A stretch of DNA of 45,513 nucleotides from Rhodospirillaceae bacterium (GTDB lineage Bacteria > Pseudomonadota > Alphaproteobacteria > SMXQ01): NCBI GenBank assembly GCA_947474495.1, contig CANJIM010000018.1, positions 1 to 45,513 on the forward strand, given 5' to 3'. Positions 34,460 to 42,820 of this stretch are shown piece by piece. Each line of letters opens with the position of its first letter. Position 1 is the stretch's first letter. A program made the translations under genes and the position numbers. The notes beneath the pieces are model-generated. The model searched no databases. It saw only the letters and a list, made by a program, of their open reading frames with translations, and had not been told where the DNA came from.

Positions 34460-36064
34460 ATGTCGAACCGGGTTTATCTTTACGATACGACGCTGCGCGA
34501 CGGCGCGCAGACGCAGGGCGTCGACTTCAACGTGGCGGACAAGACCGCCATCGCCGAGGCGCTCGACGGACTCGGCATCGATTATGTCGAAGGCGGCTGG
34601 CCCGGCGCGAACCCGACCGACGACGCCTTCTTCGCCAAACCGCCGCGCCTCAAGCACGCCAAGTTCTGCGCCTTCGGCATGACCCGCCGGGCCGGCCGCT
34701 CGGCGTCCAACGATCCGGCGCTCACCGCGATGTTCGGCACCACGGCGCGCGTTGCCACCATGGTCGGCAAGACCTGGGACTTCCAGGTGAAAGTCGCGCT
34801 CGGCATCGATCTGGCCGAAAACCTCGCCATGATCCGCGACAGCATGGCGCTGGCCGCCGAGAAGATGGACGAAGCGATGTTCGACGCCGAGCATTTCTTC
34901 GATGGCTACAAAGACAATCCGGACTACGCGCTGCAGGCGGTGAAGGCGGCCTATGAAGCGGGCGCGCGCTGGATCGTGCTGTGCGACACCAACGGCGGTA
35001 CCCTGCCGCACGACGTCGAGCGCATTGTCGGCGAGGTCGCCAAGCACATCCCCGGCGATCATCTCGGCATCCATTGCCACAACGACACTGAAAACGCGGT
35101 GGCCAATTCCCTGGCTGCCGTGCGCGCCGGCGCGCGCCAGATCCAGGGCACCCTCAATGGCCTCGGCGAGCGCTGCGGCAATACCAATCTCGTCAGCATC
35201 ATCCCCAACCTGATGCTGAAGATGGGCTATGAGACCGGCGTCTCGCCCGAGAGCCTGCAACGCTTGACCCATGTCTCGCATCTGCTCGACGAGCGCCTGA
35301 ACCGCAAGCCCAACCGCAACGCGCCTTATGTCGGCGAATCGGCCTTCGCGCATAAGGGTGGCCTGCATGTTTCGGCCGTCGAGAAGGATCCGCGCACCTA
35401 CGAACATATCGATCCGGCGCTGGTCGGCAACGAGCGCACCATCGTCATGTCCGACCAGGCGGGCCGCTCAAACGTCATCTCGCAGCTGCGCGACGCCGGC
35501 ATCGTGGTCGATCCCAAGCATCCGAAGATCCCCGAGCTGCTCGATCTGGTGAAGACTCGCGAATACGAGGGCTATAGCTACGACGGCGCCGAGGCGAGTT
35601 TCGAGCTGCTGGCGCGCCGCGCGTTGGAAGGCGTGCCGGACTATTACAAGCTGGTCAGCTTCCGCGTGCTCGACGAGCGGCGCTGGAACGCGCGCGGCGA
35701 GCTCATCACCCTGTCGGAAGCGATGATCAAAATCGACGTGCCGTCCAAGACTGGCGCGCCGGAGCGCCATATGACGGTCGCCGAAGGCAACGGTCCGGTG
35801 AACGCGCTCGACAACGCCATCCGCAAGTCGCTGCTGCCGTTCTATCCGCAGCTCGAGGACATGACGCTGATCGACTACAAGGTGCGCATCCTGACCTCGT
35901 CGGAGGGTACCAAGGCGGTGACGCGCGTGATCATCGAAAGCGGCGATTCGACCGGCGCACGCTGGTCGACGGTCGGCGTGTCGGCCAACGTCATCGATGC
36001 GTCCTACAACGCGCTCTATGACGCGATCTTCTACAAGCTGTTCCGCGCCGGCGTGAAGGCGTAA
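34460..36064 (+). CDS. cimA: (R)-citramalate synthase
   Basis: A 534-residue enzyme of the isopropylmalate/homocitrate synthase family, condensing pyruvate and acetyl-CoA to citramalate for isoleucine. LYDTTLRDGAQTQGVDF (metal and substrate arginine), GGWPGANPTDDAFF, GIHCHNDTENAVANSLAAV (His pair) and QGTLNGLGERCGNTNL are visible. The C-terminal regulatory LeuA_dimer domain (about 400-530) gives isoleucine feedback in the family. Confidence 0.95.
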   Translation: MSNRVYLYDTTLRDGAQTQGVDFNVADKTAIAEALDGLGIDYVEGGWPGANPTDDAFFAKPPRLKHAKFCAFGMTRRAGRSASNDPALTAMFGTTARVATMVGKTWDFQVKVALGIDLAENLAMIRDSMALAAEKMDEAMFDAEHFFDGYKDNPDYALQAVKAAYEAGARWIVLCDTNGGTLPHDVERIVGEVAKHIPGDHLGIHCHNDTENAVANSLAAVRAGARQIQGTLNGLGERCGNTNLVSIIPNLMLKMGYETGVSPESLQRLTHVSHLLDERLNRKPNRNAPYVGESAFAHKGGLHVSAVEKDPRTYEHIDPALVGNERTIVMSDQAGRSNVISQLRDAGIVVDPKHPKIPELLDLVKTREYEGYSYDGAEASFELLARRALEGVPDYYKLVSFRVLDERRWNARGELITLSEAMIKIDVPSKTGAPERHMTVAEGNGPVNALDNAIRKSLLPFYPQLEDMTLIDYKVRILTSSEGTKAVTRVIIESGDSTGARWSTVGVSANVIDASYNALYDAIFYKLFRAGVKA

Positions 36065-36069
36065 AGCCG

Positions 36070-36882
36070 ATGGATGAGCGGCCGCCGCGCAAGGAGCCGG
36101 CCAAGGCAACGACGGTCTTCACGTCTGAGCCGGGTGCGCCGGTCGTCATCCTGGTCAATCCGCAGTTGGCCGAGAACATCGGCTCCTGCGCGCGTGCCAT
36201 GCTGAACTGTGGCTTGACCGAGATGCGCCTGGTCAAGCCGCGTACGCGCTGGCCGCATCCCAACGCTTTCGCTTCGGCCTCGGGCGCCGATCAGGTGCTG
36301 GAGAACGCCAAGCTCTATGACACCACGGCCGAAGCGGTCGCCGACCTGCAGCAGATCTTCGCCACCACGGCGCGCCAGCGCGGCATGGCCAAGCCCTTGA
36401 TGACGGCGCGCGAGGCGGCGACCAAGATTCGCGACTTCGCCACCGGCGGCGAACGCTGCGGCATCCTGTTCGGGCCGGAGCGCACCGGCCTCGAGAACGA
36501 CGATGTCGCCGCCGCCGACTTCGCGGTGACAGTGCCGCTCAATCCCGGCTTCACCTCGCTCAATCTCGGCCAGGCGGTGTTGATCCTCGCCTACGAATGG
36601 TATCAGGCCGGTGGCCCGGTCAACGAAGCGCCGATGATGGGCACCAAGCGGCGCCGCTCGCCGGCTGCCGGCAAGCAGGACATGCAGGCGCTGTTCGAGC
36701 ATCTCGAAGAGGAATTGGGCCGCGCCGGCTTTCTCTTCCCGCTCGACAAGCGCCCGCGCATGATCCGCAACATCCGCACCATGCTGTTGCGTGCCGGCAT
36801 GACAGAACAGGAAGTGCGCACCTTCCGCGGTATGGTCAAAGCGCTGGTCAATCCGCGCCCCAATCGCGGGAATGATGAGTAG
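36070..36882 (+). CDS. trmJ: tRNA (cytidine/uridine-2'-O)-methyltransferase TrmJ
   Basis: A 270-residue SPOUT methyltransferase methylating ribose 32 in tRNA anticodon loops. Motif 1: LVNPQLAENIGSCARAML (about 27-44); motif 2: GILFGPERTGLEND; motif 3: LNPGFTSLNLGQAVLILAYEW, forming the trefoil-knot AdoMet site. The C-terminal coil helps dimerise or bind RNA. Start is five bases after cimA, the end of a long plus-strand unit. Confidence 0.92.
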   Translation: MDERPPRKEPAKATTVFTSEPGAPVVILVNPQLAENIGSCARAMLNCGLTEMRLVKPRTRWPHPNAFASASGADQVLENAKLYDTTAEAVADLQQIFATTARQRGMAKPLMTAREAATKIRDFATGGERCGILFGPERTGLENDDVAAADFAVTVPLNPGFTSLNLGQAVLILAYEWYQAGGPVNEAPMMGTKRRRSPAAGKQDMQALFEHLEEELGRAGFLFPLDKRPRMIRNIRTMLLRAGMTEQEVRTFRGMVKALVNPRPNRGNDE

Positions 36883-36885
36883 CCG

Positions 36886-37377
36886 CTAGCGCGGCGCCCA
36901 GCGCAGCAGCGCTTGGTTCAGCAGTTCGCAGGTTTTCGCTGCGCTGATTTCCAGGCTGCCGGCCAGCACCGGGTTGGCGATAGCCGCGCTCCGCTGGTTG
37001 CGCTTGAGGCGAATGCCGACGCTGGCGAAGGTATGGTGCTTCCACAGTTCGAAGCCGTCGATCTCCGACCAGTCGTAGCGGCTGCTCTTGGCGAGGCCCC
37101 AAGGGCCGAAGGTGGTGCGGCTGATCAGACCCTCGGGGCCGACGATGACCTTGCTCGGCCAGATCAACTGGCAGCCGAAGTAGAGATTGCAGCCGGCGAA
37201 GGCGAGCAGGGCGGCGCCGCCCCAAATGTAATCCCAGGCGCTGGGATCGGCGCGGCTCGGCGCGTCGAGTACGACCAAGATGCTGGCGGTGAAGGGCAGG
37301 CTGCAGAGGAACGGCAGCAGGCCGCGCCAGCGCGAGCCGGAAATGACGATCGGCGGCTTGAGAAAACTGCCCTGCAT
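36886..37377 (-). CDS. hypothetical membrane protein with two spans and a PH-like domain
   Basis: A 163-residue protein. Hydrophobic segments lie at about 19-37 and 49-70; the second half (VIVGPEGLISRTTFGPWGLAKSSRYDWSEIDGFELWKHH) resembles bacterial PH-type domains. Function unknown. It converges with trmJ with three bases between stop codons. No clear SD sequence is visible. Confidence 0.7.
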   Translation of the reverse strand: MQGSFLKPPIVISGSRWRGLLPFLCSLPFTASILVVLDAPSRADPSAWDYIWGGAALLAFAGCNLYFGCQLIWPSKVIVGPEGLISRTTFGPWGLAKSSRYDWSEIDGFELWKHHTFASVGIRLKRNQRSAAIANPVLAGSLEISAAKTCELLNQALLRWAPR

Positions 37378-37427
37378 GGCGCCAAATTAGCAGGAAAACC
37401 CTCGGTTTTTGGCGGATTTCAGCCGGT

Positions 37428-37455
37428 TTGACATTCCCCGAGGCATGGCTATAGT
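37428..37455 (+). promoter_or_regulatory. sigma-70 type promoter of rpsD
   Basis: TTGACA (37428-37433) and TATAGT (37450-37455), 16 bases apart. Transcription would start near 37462, giving a leader of about 145 bases. Confidence 0.65.
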
Positions 37456-37465
37456 GCGCCCCTTC

Positions 37466-37524
37466 GCAGGCATAAGCCTGCATTTCCGAGAACGCGGACG
37501 CCGATATAAGCCTTTGAAAAGGCT
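37466..37524 (+). promoter_or_regulatory. structured leader of rpsD with two hairpins
   Basis: Hairpin 1: GCAGGC-ATAA-GCCTGC (37466-37481). Hairpin 2: AGCCTTT-GA-AAAGGCT (37509-37524). Both lie in the leader between the promoter and rpsD. Ribosomal protein S4 controls its own operon in other bacteria through leader RNA, so these may be autoregulatory; the structures are not a known family. Confidence 0.4.
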
Positions 37525-37606
37525 CGAAAGTTCGGCGCCCCGTCCATCCCGCCCCGGCGGTTTGGGCCTATCGGGACATCAATGACACCGTCAAAACGGG
37601 TGAAAT

Positions 37607-38221
37607 ATGACCAAGCGTATCGAGTCCAAGTACAAGATCAATCGCCGCCTCGGCGTCAACCTTTGGGGCCGCGCCAAGAGCCCGGTCAACAAGCGCGACA
37701 CGCCGCCGGGCCAGCACAATGCCCGCCGTCCGAAGCCGACCGACTATGGTATTCAGCTGTTCGCCAAGCAGAAGCTGAAGGGCTACTACGGCAACATCAG
37801 CGAGAAGCAGTTCCGCCGCTATTACGAAGAAGCGATCCGCCGCCGTGGTGACACCGGCGAAGCGTTGATCGGCTTCCTCGAGCGCCGTCTCGACACGGTC
37901 GTCTATCGCATGAAGTTCGCCATCACCCCGTTCGCCTCGCGCCAGCTGGTCAACCACGGCCACGTGAAGGTCAACGGCAAGAAGGTCAACATCGCCTCCT
38001 ACATGGTCAAGGAAGGCGACACCGTCGAGATTAAGGACGCCTCGAAGCAGATGGGCGTCGTCCTCGAAGCGATCGCCAGCAGCGAGCGCGACGTGCCGGA
38101 ATACATGTCCGTCGACCACAAGGCGATGAAGGGCACCTTCGTGCGCACGCCGAAGCTGGCCGACGTGCCCTATCCGGTCCAGATGGAACCGAACATGGTC
38201 GTCGAATTCTACTCGCGCTAA
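37607..38221 (+). CDS. rpsD: 30S ribosomal protein S4
   Basis: A 204-residue primary 16S rRNA-binding protein of the small subunit, also involved in decoding accuracy. Alphaproteobacterial N-terminus ([29 protein letters not shown]); S4 RNA-binding domain at about 92-155 ([36 protein letters not shown]). All normal. It is a single-gene unit with its own promoter and terminator. Confidence 0.98.
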   Translation: MTKRIESKYKINRRLGVNLWGRAKSPVNKRDTPPGQHNARRPKPTDYGIQLFAKQKLKGYYGNISEKQFRRYYEEAIRRRGDTGEALIGFLERRLDTVVYRMKFAITPFASRQLVNHGHVKVNGKKVNIASYMVKEGDTVEIKDASKQMGVVLEAIASSERDVPEYMSVDHKAMKGTFVRTPKLADVPYPVQMEPNMVVEFYSR

Positions 38222-38277
38222 CTCGTTACCTGCGCGCCCTCGGCGCGCCGCGCGACGGACTCCCGATCAAAACGAAC

Positions 38278-38304
38278 AAGGCCGCTCTTCGGAGCGGCCT
38301 TTTT
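38278..38304 (+). terminator. rho-independent terminator after rpsD
   Basis: AAGGCCGCTC and GAGCGGCCTT form a 10-bp stem with a TTCG loop and a T run. It is 57 bases after the rpsD stop. Confidence 0.92.
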
Positions 38305-38359
38305 CTTTGCCCGGTTTCCGGCCTACAATCGTCCGTAGATCATTCGGGGGGATGAGATA

Positions 38360-39040
38360 ATGCGCCTGGCTTTCGCTTTTATAGCCGCCTTGCTGGCTTG
38401 CGCGACGCTGGCGCGCGCCGACGATCTGGATCATGTGGGCTGGTTGCGGCCGCTCACCGATCCTACAGTGACGATGAGCGGTGAAGAAGCTCTGGTGATC
38501 GTCGGGTTCACCCTGCGCGGCGTGAAGATAGACGGGCGTGGCGGAGAGTTTCCCGCCCACATCGGCTGGATGCCGTTCGATACCCGCAACGGCCTGCGCG
38601 TCGGCAAGACAATGATGGTAACGAGCGAGCGCTGCGCGCGTGACAATTCCCGCGCCTGCAAGGGCGTGCAATATCGCCTCTTCCGGGTGCCGGCTGCCGC
38701 CTACAGCTTGGCTTGGACGTTCAATCAGCAGTTGGTGACCCATGCCACGTTCGAAGCGAATGCCAACGTGCGCATTAACCGCAACACACAGGAAATCTCT
38801 GCGGCCGAATTCTCCGATCGGGCGATCGTGAGGCTAGACGCGCCGGCATTTCGCGTCGCGCCCGGCGAGGTCGCCTATATCGGCAATCTGCAGATCGATT
38901 TCAGCGACGAGAAGAAGCCCACTGTGGCCTGGGTCGTGCGCGATGAAGCCACTGTCACAGCGATCATGCAGACGAGCCCCTATAAGGACAAGTTGATCGT
39001 GCGCCAAGGCATCTTTCTCGCCGGGCAGAAGAAAGAGTGA
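38360..39040 (+). CDS. secreted hypothetical protein
   Basis: A 226-residue protein with a signal peptide (residues 1-20, cleavage after ARA). The mature part is rich in beta strands; two cysteines (SERCARDNSRACKG) may pair. The segments FRVAPGEVAYIGNLQIDF and KDKLIVRQGIFLAG do not match a family I can name with confidence. The downstream gene overlaps it by four bases, so the two proteins are made together. Confidence 0.7.
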   Translation: MRLAFAFIAALLACATLARADDLDHVGWLRPLTDPTVTMSGEEALVIVGFTLRGVKIDGRGGEFPAHIGWMPFDTRNGLRVGKTMMVTSERCARDNSRACKGVQYRLFRVPAAAYSLAWTFNQQLVTHATFEANANVRINRNTQEISAAEFSDRAIVRLDAPAFRVAPGEVAYIGNLQIDFSDEKKPTVAWVVRDEATVTAIMQTSPYKDKLIVRQGIFLAGQKKE

Positions 39041-39570
39041 TCTCGCGCGCGAGTCTCTACGCAGTCCTCGGGCTTGTCGCGACATCGGTCGCACCAGCCT
39101 TTGCCGATGGCCTCGCCGAAATACGTTCGCAAGCTTCGCTCGATGAAGCGCGCGGCTATTGCGTCGACATGATCGGCTCGCAGGCGCGCGCGTCAGCCGC
39201 CCGGCCGTTGCAAGCGCATACCTGCTACGCCTATCAGGGCGGCATCGCGGTCGATCAAGGCGTGTCGGTCGAGGATGCTGGCCGCGCTGTGTTGCGCTTT
39301 CCCCATTTCGGCGTCTGTCTCGACGGCGCATCGGCGCGCTCTGGCGGCTCCGTTACGCTACGGCCCTGTGGCCGCGATGCATCCGCTATGGTCGCGTTCG
39401 ACGGGTCCCGCATTCTGCCGGCGGACAAATCCGACCTGTGCCTGACGATCGCCGGCGGCGCCTCGCGGCGGGGCAATGGCGGCACGCCGCCGCATCTGAT
39501 TCGCGGCTTGAGCTGGGAGTCCTGCGGCGGGGCAGCGGCGCCCCGGCAGGAGTGGGCCCTGCGGCCCTAG
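39037..39570 (+). CDS. secreted protein with beta-trefoil (ricin-type lectin) character
   Basis: A 177-residue protein with a signal peptide (1-23, cleavage after AFA). Pairs of cysteines recur in CVDMIG-LQAHTCY, CLDGASARSGGSVTLRPCG and CLTIAGG-SWESCG, ending in QEWALRP. This Cys/Gln-Trp pattern is like ricin B-type trefoil repeats (a C-L-D ... L-x-x-C pattern). It starts at a GTG overlapping the upstream stop (GTGA). It may bind carbohydrate; this rests on the repeat pattern only. Confidence 0.6.
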   Translation: MISRASLYAVLGLVATSVAPAFADGLAEIRSQASLDEARGYCVDMIGSQARASAARPLQAHTCYAYQGGIAVDQGVSVEDAGRAVLRFPHFGVCLDGASARSGGSVTLRPCGRDASAMVAFDGSRILPADKSDLCLTIAGGASRRGNGGTPPHLIRGLSWESCGGAAAPRQEWALRP

Positions 39571-39582
39571 CCCTGAAACGAC

Positions 39583-39610
39583 AACGGCCGGAGATCGCTC
39601 TCCGGCCGTT
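39583..39610. terminator. bidirectional hairpin between convergent genes
   Basis: AACGGCCGGAGA and TCTCCGGCCGTT form a 12-bp perfect stem with a TCGC loop. It lies between the lectin-like gene and the TctC gene. The T run is short on both strands. Confidence 0.7.
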
Positions 39611-39633
39611 TCGCAGGTGCCGTGCGGCGGTGG

Positions 39634-40650
39634 TTAGTCGCCGGTGATGCCCTTGGCTTCTTGCACCACTTCGGGCGGCGTCGAGTAGAGCTCCTTCAGC
39701 ATGCCCATCACCTTGCTGCCCTGAATCGGGTCGATGATGAGCTGCTGCTTGTCGGCGTCGGCGTTGAACTGCGCGTCCTTCATCGTTTTGTCGAAGGCGT
39801 CGCGCAGCACCGCCATCCGGTCGGCCGGCACGGCCTTCGACAGGATGTAGGGGCGGCCGATTTCCGACGGCGCGTTCAAGAGGTCGAGCAGCTTGCGCTT
39901 GTTCGGATCCTTCACGATGTCGCCGGCATAGGTGACGCTGGCCGGCAGGCCATGCGAGACCTCCTTCTGGAAGCGGATGACGACGTCGACCTTCTTGTCG
40001 CGGATCCAGTCGTCGGGGATCGAGGTCCAAGAGCCGCAGTCGCCGTCGAGCTCGCCGCGTTCGATGGCGATGCGCTTTTCGGCGCTGCCGGGATAGCCGA
40101 GCACCTGCTTCAGCTTCACGCCGAAGATCTGCTGCAGCATCTTCTGATTGACGTAGGCGGACGAGCCGGCGCCGGTGTCGCCCATAATGATCTGATCGCG
40201 TTTGAGCAGATCGTCGAACGTCTTGATATTCTTCGGGCCCCAGGTGTAGCAGACGCGCAGATCGTTGCCGATGCTGCCGAGCCAGGCATATTCCTGGAAG
40301 TCGACCTTGATCTTGTCGGGAATCGTCATCGACTGGATCAAGAGGCCGGGATTGAAGGCGGCGATGATCGTGCCGTCTTTCGGGGCCGCGCCGTCGAGGT
40401 TGCGGACCGAGAGCAAGCTGCCAGCGCCCGGCATATTCTGCACCACGACGCTCGGATTGCCGGGGATGAAGCGATTGTAATGGCGCGCGAGCAGGCGCGC
40501 ATAAGCGTCGTAGCCGCCGCCCGGCGTGAAGCCGACGACGATGTTGATGGTCTTCCCAGCATAGAAATTCTGCTGCGCGCTGGCGGTTTCAGCCAGAACG
40601 AGCGGGGCAAGCAACGCGCATAGAGCGAGCGACGAACGCATGAGCCTCAT
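39634..40650 (-). CDS. TctC-type solute-binding protein (tripartite tricarboxylate transporter family)
   Basis: A 338-residue periplasmic binding protein with a signal peptide (1-25, cleavage after ASA). The mature part begins with FYAGKTINIVVGFTPGGGYDAYARLLARH and has VVQNMPGAGSLLSVRNL, the standard ligand loop of this family. It would bind an organic acid for TctAB membrane partners; none is near, as is common for orphan copies. SD AGGAGA precedes the ATG. A 13-bp tandem repeat lies upstream. Confidence 0.9.
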   Translation of the reverse strand: MRLMRSSLALCALLAPLVLAETASAQQNFYAGKTINIVVGFTPGGGYDAYARLLARHYNRFIPGNPSVVVQNMPGAGSLLSVRNLDGAAPKDGTIIAAFNPGLLIQSMTIPDKIKVDFQEYAWLGSIGNDLRVCYTWGPKNIKTFDDLLKRDQIIMGDTGAGSSAYVNQKMLQQIFGVKLKQVLGYPGSAEKRIAIERGELDGDCGSWTSIPDDWIRDKKVDVVIRFQKEVSHGLPASVTYAGDIVKDPNKRKLLDLLNAPSEIGRPYILSKAVPADRMAVLRDAFDKTMKDAQFNADADKQQLIIDPIQGSKVMGMLKELYSTPPEVVQEAKGITGD

Positions 40651-40703
40651 GAGTTTCTCCTGTTATGGGGGTGGCAAAACTCTGTTCGCGTGAGCGCGCG
40701 CCA

Positions 40704-40729
40704 GTGACGACACGAGGTGACGACACGAA
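40704..40729. repeat. 13-bp tandem direct repeat upstream of the TctC gene
   Basis: GTGACGACACGAG is followed directly by GTGACGACACGAA, 12 of 13 bases identical. It lies about 55-80 bases before the TctC start, a usual position for an activator or response-regulator site. Confidence 0.6.
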
Positions 40730-40917
40730 GCGCGGCGCACGGCCGGTCTTGTCCTGTTGGTTTGGGGTCTTGCGCGACCCGCGTCCGCCTGTTGCGGCGG
40801 ACATGCCATCTCCCTGTGTGGACGATGCCGGCTTGGGCCGGTTCTGCGGGCAAGTCTAGGGGCGGGCCGGAGAGATTCCTAGCCCTCTAAGCAATTTTCA
40901 AAATGGAGAAGAAGGCG

Positions 40918-40950
40918 CTCCCGATCGCCCATCGATGGGGCAATCGGGAG
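40918..40950 (-). terminator. long hairpin after the HxlR gene, possible terminator
   Basis: CTCCCGATCGCCC pairs with GGGCAATCGGGAG over 13 positions with one G-U type mismatch; the loop is ATCGATG. It begins 38 bases after the HxlR stop. The tract after it on the minus strand is pyrimidine-rich but not a pure T run. Confidence 0.4.
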
Positions 40951-40987
40951 GCTGGTCATGCGCAAGCGGCGTTCGCCGAGCCGATGA

Positions 40988-41416
40988 TTAAGCCGAGACG
41001 GTCTTGCTGTCGGCCGGCGCGGCGGCCGGCTTGTCGGCGGCGGGCATGCAGCTGTCGGCGGTCTTGTCGCCGCCGATCTGGCCCTGCTGGGTCTGGTCCT
41101 CGGCGCGCCAGCGCAGCGCGACGCTGTTGAGCGTATCGAGAATGCCGCGCAGCTCCTCGCCGCGCGGCGCGAGGGCGTAGGTCACCTGCGGCGGGATGGT
41201 CGGCTCATGGTGGCGGGTGAGGAGCCCGGCGCCTTCCAGCATGCGCAGGCGCTCGGTCAGCACCTTGGCGGAAATGCCGGACACCTTGCGCTTTAACTCG
41301 CCGAAGCGCGTCGGCCCTTCGTTACGGAGGACCCAAATGATGTAGCTGGTCCAGGGCCCCATCAACAAACGGAGCAGGGAATCCATCGGGCATTCGGCAT
41401 GGTGAGCTTCGCGCAT
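40988..41416 (-). CDS. HxlR family transcriptional regulator
   Basis: A 142-residue winged-helix regulator: Cys9 in the family position (AECPMDSLLRLLMGPWTSYIIWVL), recognition region RFGELKRKVSGISAKVLTERLRMLEGAGLL, then wing VTYALAPRGEEL. The C-terminal 35 residues are alanine-, lysine- and proline-rich and probably disordered. HxlR proteins often sense electrophiles or aldehydes through the N-terminal cysteine. It is divergent from the quinone reductase gene and likely controls it. Confidence 0.92.
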   Translation of the reverse strand: MREAHHAECPMDSLLRLLMGPWTSYIIWVLRNEGPTRFGELKRKVSGISAKVLTERLRMLEGAGLLTRHHEPTIPPQVTYALAPRGEELRGILDTLNSVALRWRAEDQTQQGQIGGDKTADSCMPAADKPAAAPADSKTVSA

Positions 41417-41458
41417 GATGACCTCGGAGTTGGTACGCAGGGGACGGGTGAAAATTTC

Positions 41459-41531
41459 AGTTACGAAAAGATAACTACTTTACAGACGAAATCAATAGGC
41501 GCATATGGCGTGAAGTTACAAAATAATACTT
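41459..41531. promoter_or_regulatory. repeated palindromic sites between HxlR and quinone reductase genes
   Basis: AGTTACGAAAAGATAACT (41459-41476) and AGTTACAAAATAATACTT (41514-41531) agree at 13 of 18 positions; the first carries a perfect AGTTA-N8-TAACT palindrome. They are 55 bases apart (about five helical turns), which suits a dimeric HxlR bound at both sites. Confidence 0.55.
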
Positions 41532-41617
41532 GATCCCTTAGAGATACCGTTATCCTGGGGAAACCGGTGGACGGGTCGGAGGGGGGAACAAGCCACCCCA
41601 GCGAAAGGATTTTCGTC

Positions 41618-42247
41618 ATGAACGCCATCAACACGTCCGCCTCGAACGCCGCCAAGGTCGCCCCCCGTATCGCCGTCGTCTATCACTCGGGCTACGGCCA
41701 CACCAAGAAGCAGGCCGAAGCGGTCGCAGCCGGCGCGTCCAGTGTCGCCGGCGCCAAGGTCGCGCTGATCCCGGTCGAGGAGGCCGAGGCGCGTGTCGAT
41801 GAATTGAACGCCGCCGACGCCATCATCTTCGGCGCGCCCACTTACATGGGTGGCGTCTCGGCCCAGTTCAAAACCTTCATCGATTGGACGTCGAAGATCT
41901 GGTTCACCGCCGGCTGGAAAGACAAGCTCGCCGCCGGCTTCACCAACTCGGCGTCGCTCAACGGCGACAAGCAGGGCAGCCTGCAGCAGATCGCCACGCT
42001 CGCCGCGCAGCAGCAGATGCTGTGGGTCAGCCTCGGTCTGCCGCCGGGCAATAACAGCTCGAAGGGTAGCCCGGAAGACTTGAACCGACTCGGCGCATCG
42101 CTCGGCGCCATGGCGCAGTCGAACGCCGATCAAGGCCCCGAGTTCGGCCCGATCGCCAGCGACCTGCGCACCGCCGAGCATCTCGGCCGCCGCGTCGCCG
42201 AATTCGCCCGCATCCATGCCGCGGCGAAGGTCGCGGTCGCGGCCTAA
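41618..42247 (+). CDS. flavodoxin-fold NAD(P)H:quinone reductase (WrbA-like)
   Basis: A 209-residue protein with the FMN-binding start VVYHSGYGHTKKQAEAV (about 20-36) and FGAPTYMGGVSAQFKTFID. It probably reduces quinones by two electrons, protecting from radicals. The length fits WrbA, though the middle part differs. SD AGGA sits eight bases before the ATG at 41618. DoxX follows 22 bases later, and the pair is likely induced by loss of HxlR binding. Confidence 0.88.
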   Translation: MNAINTSASNAAKVAPRIAVVYHSGYGHTKKQAEAVAAGASSVAGAKVALIPVEEAEARVDELNAADAIIFGAPTYMGGVSAQFKTFIDWTSKIWFTAGWKDKLAAGFTNSASLNGDKQGSLQQIATLAAQQQMLWVSLGLPPGNNSSKGSPEDLNRLGASLGAMAQSNADQGPEFGPIASDLRTAEHLGRRVAEFARIHAAAKVAVAA

Positions 42248-42269
42248 CGAAACACGAGGGAGATCGACC

Positions 42270-42734
42270 ATGATCGACAATAAAAACGCAATCGATACGA
42301 GGACGGGGCCGCTCGGCGCTTTCGTCCTGCGCGTCTCGCTCGGCGTCATGTTCCTGGCGCATGCGCTGGTGCTCAAGCTCGGCGCCTTCGGGCTCGACGG
42401 CACGACGCAGTTCTTCGTCAGCATCGGTCTGCCGGCCTGGACCGCGCCGGCCACCATCCTCGCCGAAACCCTCGGCGGCGTGGCGCTCGTCGTCGGCTTC
42501 TGGCCGCGGCTCGCCGCTGTGGCGACGATCCCGGTGCTGCTCGGCGCCCTTTGGGTCCATGCCGGCAACGGCTGGGTGTTCAACGCGCCGAACGGCGGCT
42601 GGGAATATCCGCTGTTCCTGGTGGTGATCGCCGCCGTCGTCGCCCTGCTCGGCGACGGGGCCTACGCGCTGCGCCGCACGCCGTCCTTGCGCCAATTGAG
42701 CGGCGCGCGTCAAAGCCGCTTCGAACTTCCGTAA
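42270..42734 (+). CDS. DoxX family membrane protein
   Basis: A 154-residue protein with four hydrophobic helices (about 15-35, 55-75, 78-98, 115-135) and the DoxX-type segments FVLRVSLGVMFLAHALVLKL and ETLGGVALVVGFWPRLAAV. DoxX proteins work in thiol and oxidative stress with membrane oxidoreductases. SD GAGGGAG precedes the ATG at 42270. It is the second gene of the HxlR-controlled pair. Confidence 0.87.
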   Translation: MIDNKNAIDTRTGPLGAFVLRVSLGVMFLAHALVLKLGAFGLDGTTQFFVSIGLPAWTAPATILAETLGGVALVVGFWPRLAAVATIPVLLGALWVHAGNGWVFNAPNGGWEYPLFLVVIAAVVALLGDGAYALRRTPSLRQLSGARQSRFELP

Positions 42735-42768
42735 GCGTAACGCGTACCAGTCCGCGTCAAGCGTAACG

Positions 42769-42801
42769 AAAAGGGCCGGTGCATCAGCACCGGCCCTTTT
42801 T
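42769..42801. terminator. bidirectional rho-independent terminator
   Basis: AAAAGGGCCGGTGC and GCACCGGCCCTTTT form a 14-bp stem with an ATCA loop, followed by T on the plus strand and preceded by A on it, so it serves DoxX and the convergent grxD. Confidence 0.92.
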
Positions 42802-42820
42802 GATGAGCTATGCGAAGAGA

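Larger units (their letters stand above)
40651..40987. other. spacer between TctC and HxlR genes
   Basis: 337 bases without a supported gene. It holds the promoter side of the TctC gene, a 13-bp tandem repeat and a long hairpin near the HxlR end, both listed separately. Short open frames here have no credible start or family. Confidence 0.5.
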
